From the NCBI GenBank assembly GCA_028706415.1, contig JAQWBK010000067.1:1-8279 (forward strand): DNA of 8,279 nucleotides, written 5' to 3'. Shown piece after piece: positions 6,777-8,279 of the stretch (the first letter of the stretch is position 1; each line of letters begins with the position of its first letter). Source of the DNA: Oscillospiraceae bacterium. Its GTDB lineage: Bacteria; Bacillota; Clostridia; Oscillospirales; Acutalibacteraceae. Position numbers and translations under genes: made by a program. The notes under the pieces were generated by a model. That model was not told where the DNA came from and did no database searches. It saw only the letters and a program-made list of their open reading frames with translations.

Positions 6777-6785
6777 TGATATAAT
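6777..6785 (+). promoter_or_regulatory. Extended -10 promoter of fprA
   Basis: TG at 6777-6778, one base, then perfect TATAAT at 6780-6785: an extended -10 element. The -35 position at 17-bp spacing (6757-6762, GCGGGC) is non-consensus and lies inside the right arm of palindromic copy B, suggesting that a bound factor controls this promoter. Predicted start near 6792 and leader of about 56 nt. Confidence 0.6.
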
Positions 6786-6800
6786 ATCGTATTCTATAGT

Positions 6801-6825
6801 ATTAAATTTATTAATATTAAATTTA
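6801..6825 (+). repeat. AT-rich direct repeat in fprA leader
   Basis: ATTAAATTTA occurs at 6801-6810 and again at 6816-6825. Each contains the self-complementary TAAATTTA, so the pair also reads as a near inverted repeat. It lies between the predicted transcription start and the ribosome binding site; it may only keep the leader unstructured. Confidence 0.5.
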
Positions 6826-6830
6826 AACCG

Positions 6831-6836
6831 AAAGGG
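6831..6836 (+). promoter_or_regulatory. Ribosome binding site of fprA
   Basis: AAAGGG lies 11 nt before the ATG at 6848-6850 but only 2 nt before an in-frame GTG at 6839. The spacing favours the ATG start; the GTG would add only MKE. Confidence 0.55.
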
Positions 6837-6847
6837 AAGTGAAAGAG

Positions 6848-8041
6848 ATGGGAAAGAAAATTACTGATAAAGTTACATGGGTTGGCAAGGTGGACTGGGA
6901 GCTTCGCAGATTTCACGGGGATGAATACTCAACACATAGAGGTTCGTCATATAATGCTTATCTGATAAGAGACAAGAAAACGGCTCTTATTGATACAGTC
7001 TGGAAGCCCTATGATAAAGAATTTGTTTCAAAGCTAAAAGAGGAAATTGATCTCAAGGATATTGATTACATTATAGCCAGTCACGGTGAGGTCGACCACA
7101 GTGGTTCCCTGTCCGAATTAATTCGTCAAATCCCGGGGGTTCCGGTATACTGCACCGCCAATGCTGTAAAGTCGCTTAAAGGACAATATCATGAGGATTG
7201 GAATTTTGTGACGGTCAAAACAGGCGATACGCTTGAGCTGGGAGATACGGTGCTCACATTTGTAGAAGCTCCCATGCTGCACTGGCCGGATATGATGTTC
7301 ACCTATATGAGCGGGGATAATATACTGTTTAGTAATGATGCGTTCGGCCAGCACTACGCCTCCGAAACCCTGTTTAATGATTCGGTAGACCAAAGCGAGC
7401 TTGAATATGAGGCTATAAAGTATTATGCTAATATACTCACCCCCTTCAGCGCGATTGCAACAAGAAAAATTAACCAGCTTTTGGGTTTAAACCTGAAAAT
7501 CGACATAATCTGCCCAAGCCACGGCGTTATATGGAAGGATAATCCGACCCAGATTGTCGAAAAATATCTAAAATGGGCGGATAATTATCAGGAAAACCAG
7601 ATAACGATCATCTATGATACAATGTGGAACGCCACCCGACGGATGGCAGAATCCATTGCCGAGGGGATTGAGGCGGTAGACCCGGATGTTAAGGTAAAGC
7701 TGTTCAGCGCATCCAAAACCGATAAAACGGATATTATTACTGATGTATTTCGCTCCCGCGCGGTTCTTGTAGGTTCCCCCACGATTAACGGGGGATATCT
7801 GTATGCAATTGCCGGTATTCTGGAGCTTATGCACGGCTTGAAATTCAAGAACAAGAAGGCGGCTGCATTCGGGAGCTACGGCTGGAGTGGGGAAGCCGTA
7901 AAACGAATGAATGAGGAACTCCAAAAAGCCGGATTTGATGTGGTGGATGACGGAATTCGCTCGACATGGCGCCCCGATACAGATGAAATCGACAGGTTGA
8001 TTGAATACGGTAAACAGCTTGGAGAAAAATTTAAAAATTAA
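6848..8041 (+). CDS. fprA: Flavodiiron protein (FprA; O2/NO reductase)
   Basis: Cytosolic enzyme that reduces O2 to water and/or NO to N2O, protecting anaerobes; electrons usually arrive from rubredoxin or a flavoprotein. 397 residues, the standard two-domain length. The N-terminal metallo-beta-lactamase-like domain (about 1-250) carries all six expected diiron ligands: His79, Glu81 and Asp83 in SHGEVDHSG, His145 in MLHWPD, Asp164 in SNDAFG and His225 in CPSHGVIW. The C-terminal flavodoxin domain (about 252-395) has the FMN-binding loops YDTMWNATRRMAE (256-268), GSPTINGG (309-316) and SYGWSGEA (343-350). There is no C-terminal rubredoxin or flavin-reductase fusion, so a separate electron donor is needed; none is coded in the window. 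Which gas is preferred cannot be told from sequence. It seems to be transcribed alone: a 276-bp gap with paired palindromes and an extended -10 promoter precedes it, and large inverted repeats follow it. Start chosen by ribosome-binding-site spacing. Confidence 0.96.
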   Translation: MGKKITDKVTWVGKVDWELRRFHGDEYSTHRGSSYNAYLIRDKKTALIDTVWKPYDKEFVSKLKEEIDLKDIDYIIASHGEVDHSGSLSELIRQIPGVPVYCTANAVKSLKGQYHEDWNFVTVKTGDTLELGDTVLTFVEAPMLHWPDMMFTYMSGDNILFSNDAFGQHYASETLFNDSVDQSELEYEAIKYYANILTPFSAIATRKINQLLGLNLKIDIICPSHGVIWKDNPTQIVEKYLKWADNYQENQITIIYDTMWNATRRMAESIAEGIEAVDPDVKVKLFSASKTDKTDIITDVFRSRAVLVGSPTINGGYLYAIAGILELMHGLKFKNKKAAAFGSYGWSGEAVKRMNEELQKAGFDVVDDGIRSTWRPDTDEIDRLIEYGKQLGEKFKN

Positions 8042-8080
8042 CAAATAGTATGTATTAATATGTGATATATCGTAGTAAAA

Positions 8081-8114
8081 TTGCAGATATAGAGCATATG
8101 CTCTATATCTGCAA
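8081..8114 (+). repeat. Perfect 34-bp palindrome after fprA
   Basis: TTGCAGATATAGAGCAT is followed directly by its exact reverse complement, with no spacer. As RNA it would form a long stem with a tight loop. On the plus strand AAAATTC follows instead of a U-tract; on the minus strand a short TTTT follows. It begins 39 bp after the fprA stop. It could act as an atypical terminator or 3'-end stabiliser, a protein-binding site, or a small repeat element. Confidence 0.85.
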
Positions 8115-8121
8115 AATTCTG

Positions 8122-8170
8122 ATACTGTTCTCAAGTAAAAGATGTCTTGATTGTTACTTGAGAGCAGTAT
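8122..8170 (+). repeat. Second inverted repeat, 17-bp arms, after fprA
   Basis: The arm at 8122-8138 (ATACTGTTCTCAAGTAA) is matched by the arm at 8154-8170 with one difference, which would be a G-U pair in RNA. The loop is 15 nt. No U-tract follows. It starts 7 bp after the perfect 34-bp palindrome, and its right arm overlaps a possible -35 for the next gene, so it could be an operator as well as an RNA hairpin. Confidence 0.8.
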
Positions 8171-8185
8171 GAATACACATATTAT
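8158..8185 (+). promoter_or_regulatory. Weak candidate promoter for the last gene
   Basis: TTGAGA (8158-8163), 16 bp, TATTAT (8180-8185). The hexamers are only moderately close to consensus. It would give a leader of about 25 nt. The -35 lies in the right arm of the second inverted repeat. Confidence 0.3.
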
Positions 8186-8216
8186 TGTGAAAACCATAAT
8201 TAAAGGAGAGATTGGT

Positions 8217-8279
8217 ATGAAAAAGAGTCTAGCCATAACACTGGGTATAATCGGCGGATTGATTTTGATTATACTTATA
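8217..8279 (+). CDS. N-terminus of an unidentified membrane-anchored or secreted protein, truncated by window edge
   Basis: 21 codons are visible, reading MKKSLAITLGIIGG followed by LILIILI. The pattern is a positively charged start (two Lys) followed by an uninterrupted hydrophobic stretch: an N-terminal transmembrane helix or signal anchor. AAAGGAGAG stands upstream, with AGGAG (8204-8208) 8 nt from the ATG, a strong site supporting a real gene. Small single-anchor proteins such as LemA begin this way, but many others do too, so no function is assigned. It is separated from fprA by the two inverted repeats and probably has its own transcript. Confidence 0.75.
   Translation, partial: MKKSLAITLGIIGGLILIILI

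Noticed and set aside
6839..6847. GTG start adding MKE to FprA
   Set aside because: The AAAGGG site ends only 2 nt before this GTG, too close for initiation; the ATG at 6848 has workable spacing.
6572..6847. Known riboswitch class before fprA
   Set aside because: I could not match the region to the conserved cores of common riboswitches; the visible structure is explained by the paired palindromes and a small hairpin.
7568..8236. 222-codon open frame on the minus strand
   Set aside because: Mostly antisense to the fprA flavodoxin domain and then through the inverted repeats; composition is low-complexity and no family is recognisable.

Overview
The window looks like chromosomal core DNA of a low-to-mid-GC anaerobic Firmicute, most likely a clostridium. 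This is an inference from four things: a clostridial-type SecA with a C-terminal zinc motif, a stand-alone flavodiiron protein typical of obligate anaerobes, strong AGGAGG-type ribosome binding sites, and sigma-A-like promoters in AT-rich gaps. I see no transposase, integrase, phage gene, tRNA, rRNA or CRISPR array.

Layout. Positions 1-4564 hold three genes on the minus strand in the order secA, a class I/II PLP aminotransferase, then trpS. TrpS runs off the left edge, so its C-terminal half is missing. The gaps are only 43 and 37 bp and contain no terminator, so the three genes are probably one operon led by a promoter near 4616-4645. A 222-bp divergent region (4565-4786) separates this operon from plus-strand genes. 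These are a 143-residue tandem ACT-domain protein with a near-consensus promoter and its own terminator, a FolC-type folylpolyglutamate/dihydrofolate synthase with several altered family motifs, a flavodiiron protein (fprA) with all its iron ligands, and the first 21 codons of a protein with an N-terminal membrane or signal segment.

The genes do not form one pathway. They cover protein export, amino-acid transamination and tRNA charging, amino-acid sensing, folate metabolism and oxygen or nitric-oxide detoxification. A loose amino-acid theme (aminotransferase, TrpS, ACT protein) is possible but unproven.

The least expected structure is non-coding. The 276-bp gap before fprA holds two 42-bp copies of an imperfect palindrome (36 of 42 identical, repeat offset 87 bp). 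Each has perfect CATGCC/GGCATG arms and each is placed next to an extended -10 promoter. A perfect 8-bp hairpin lies between them. The 175-bp gap after fprA holds a perfect 34-bp palindrome followed at once by a second inverted repeat with 17-bp arms, neither with a U-tract. These two gaps are where undescribed regulation or small repeat elements are most likely. I do not see a clearly novel protein system here.
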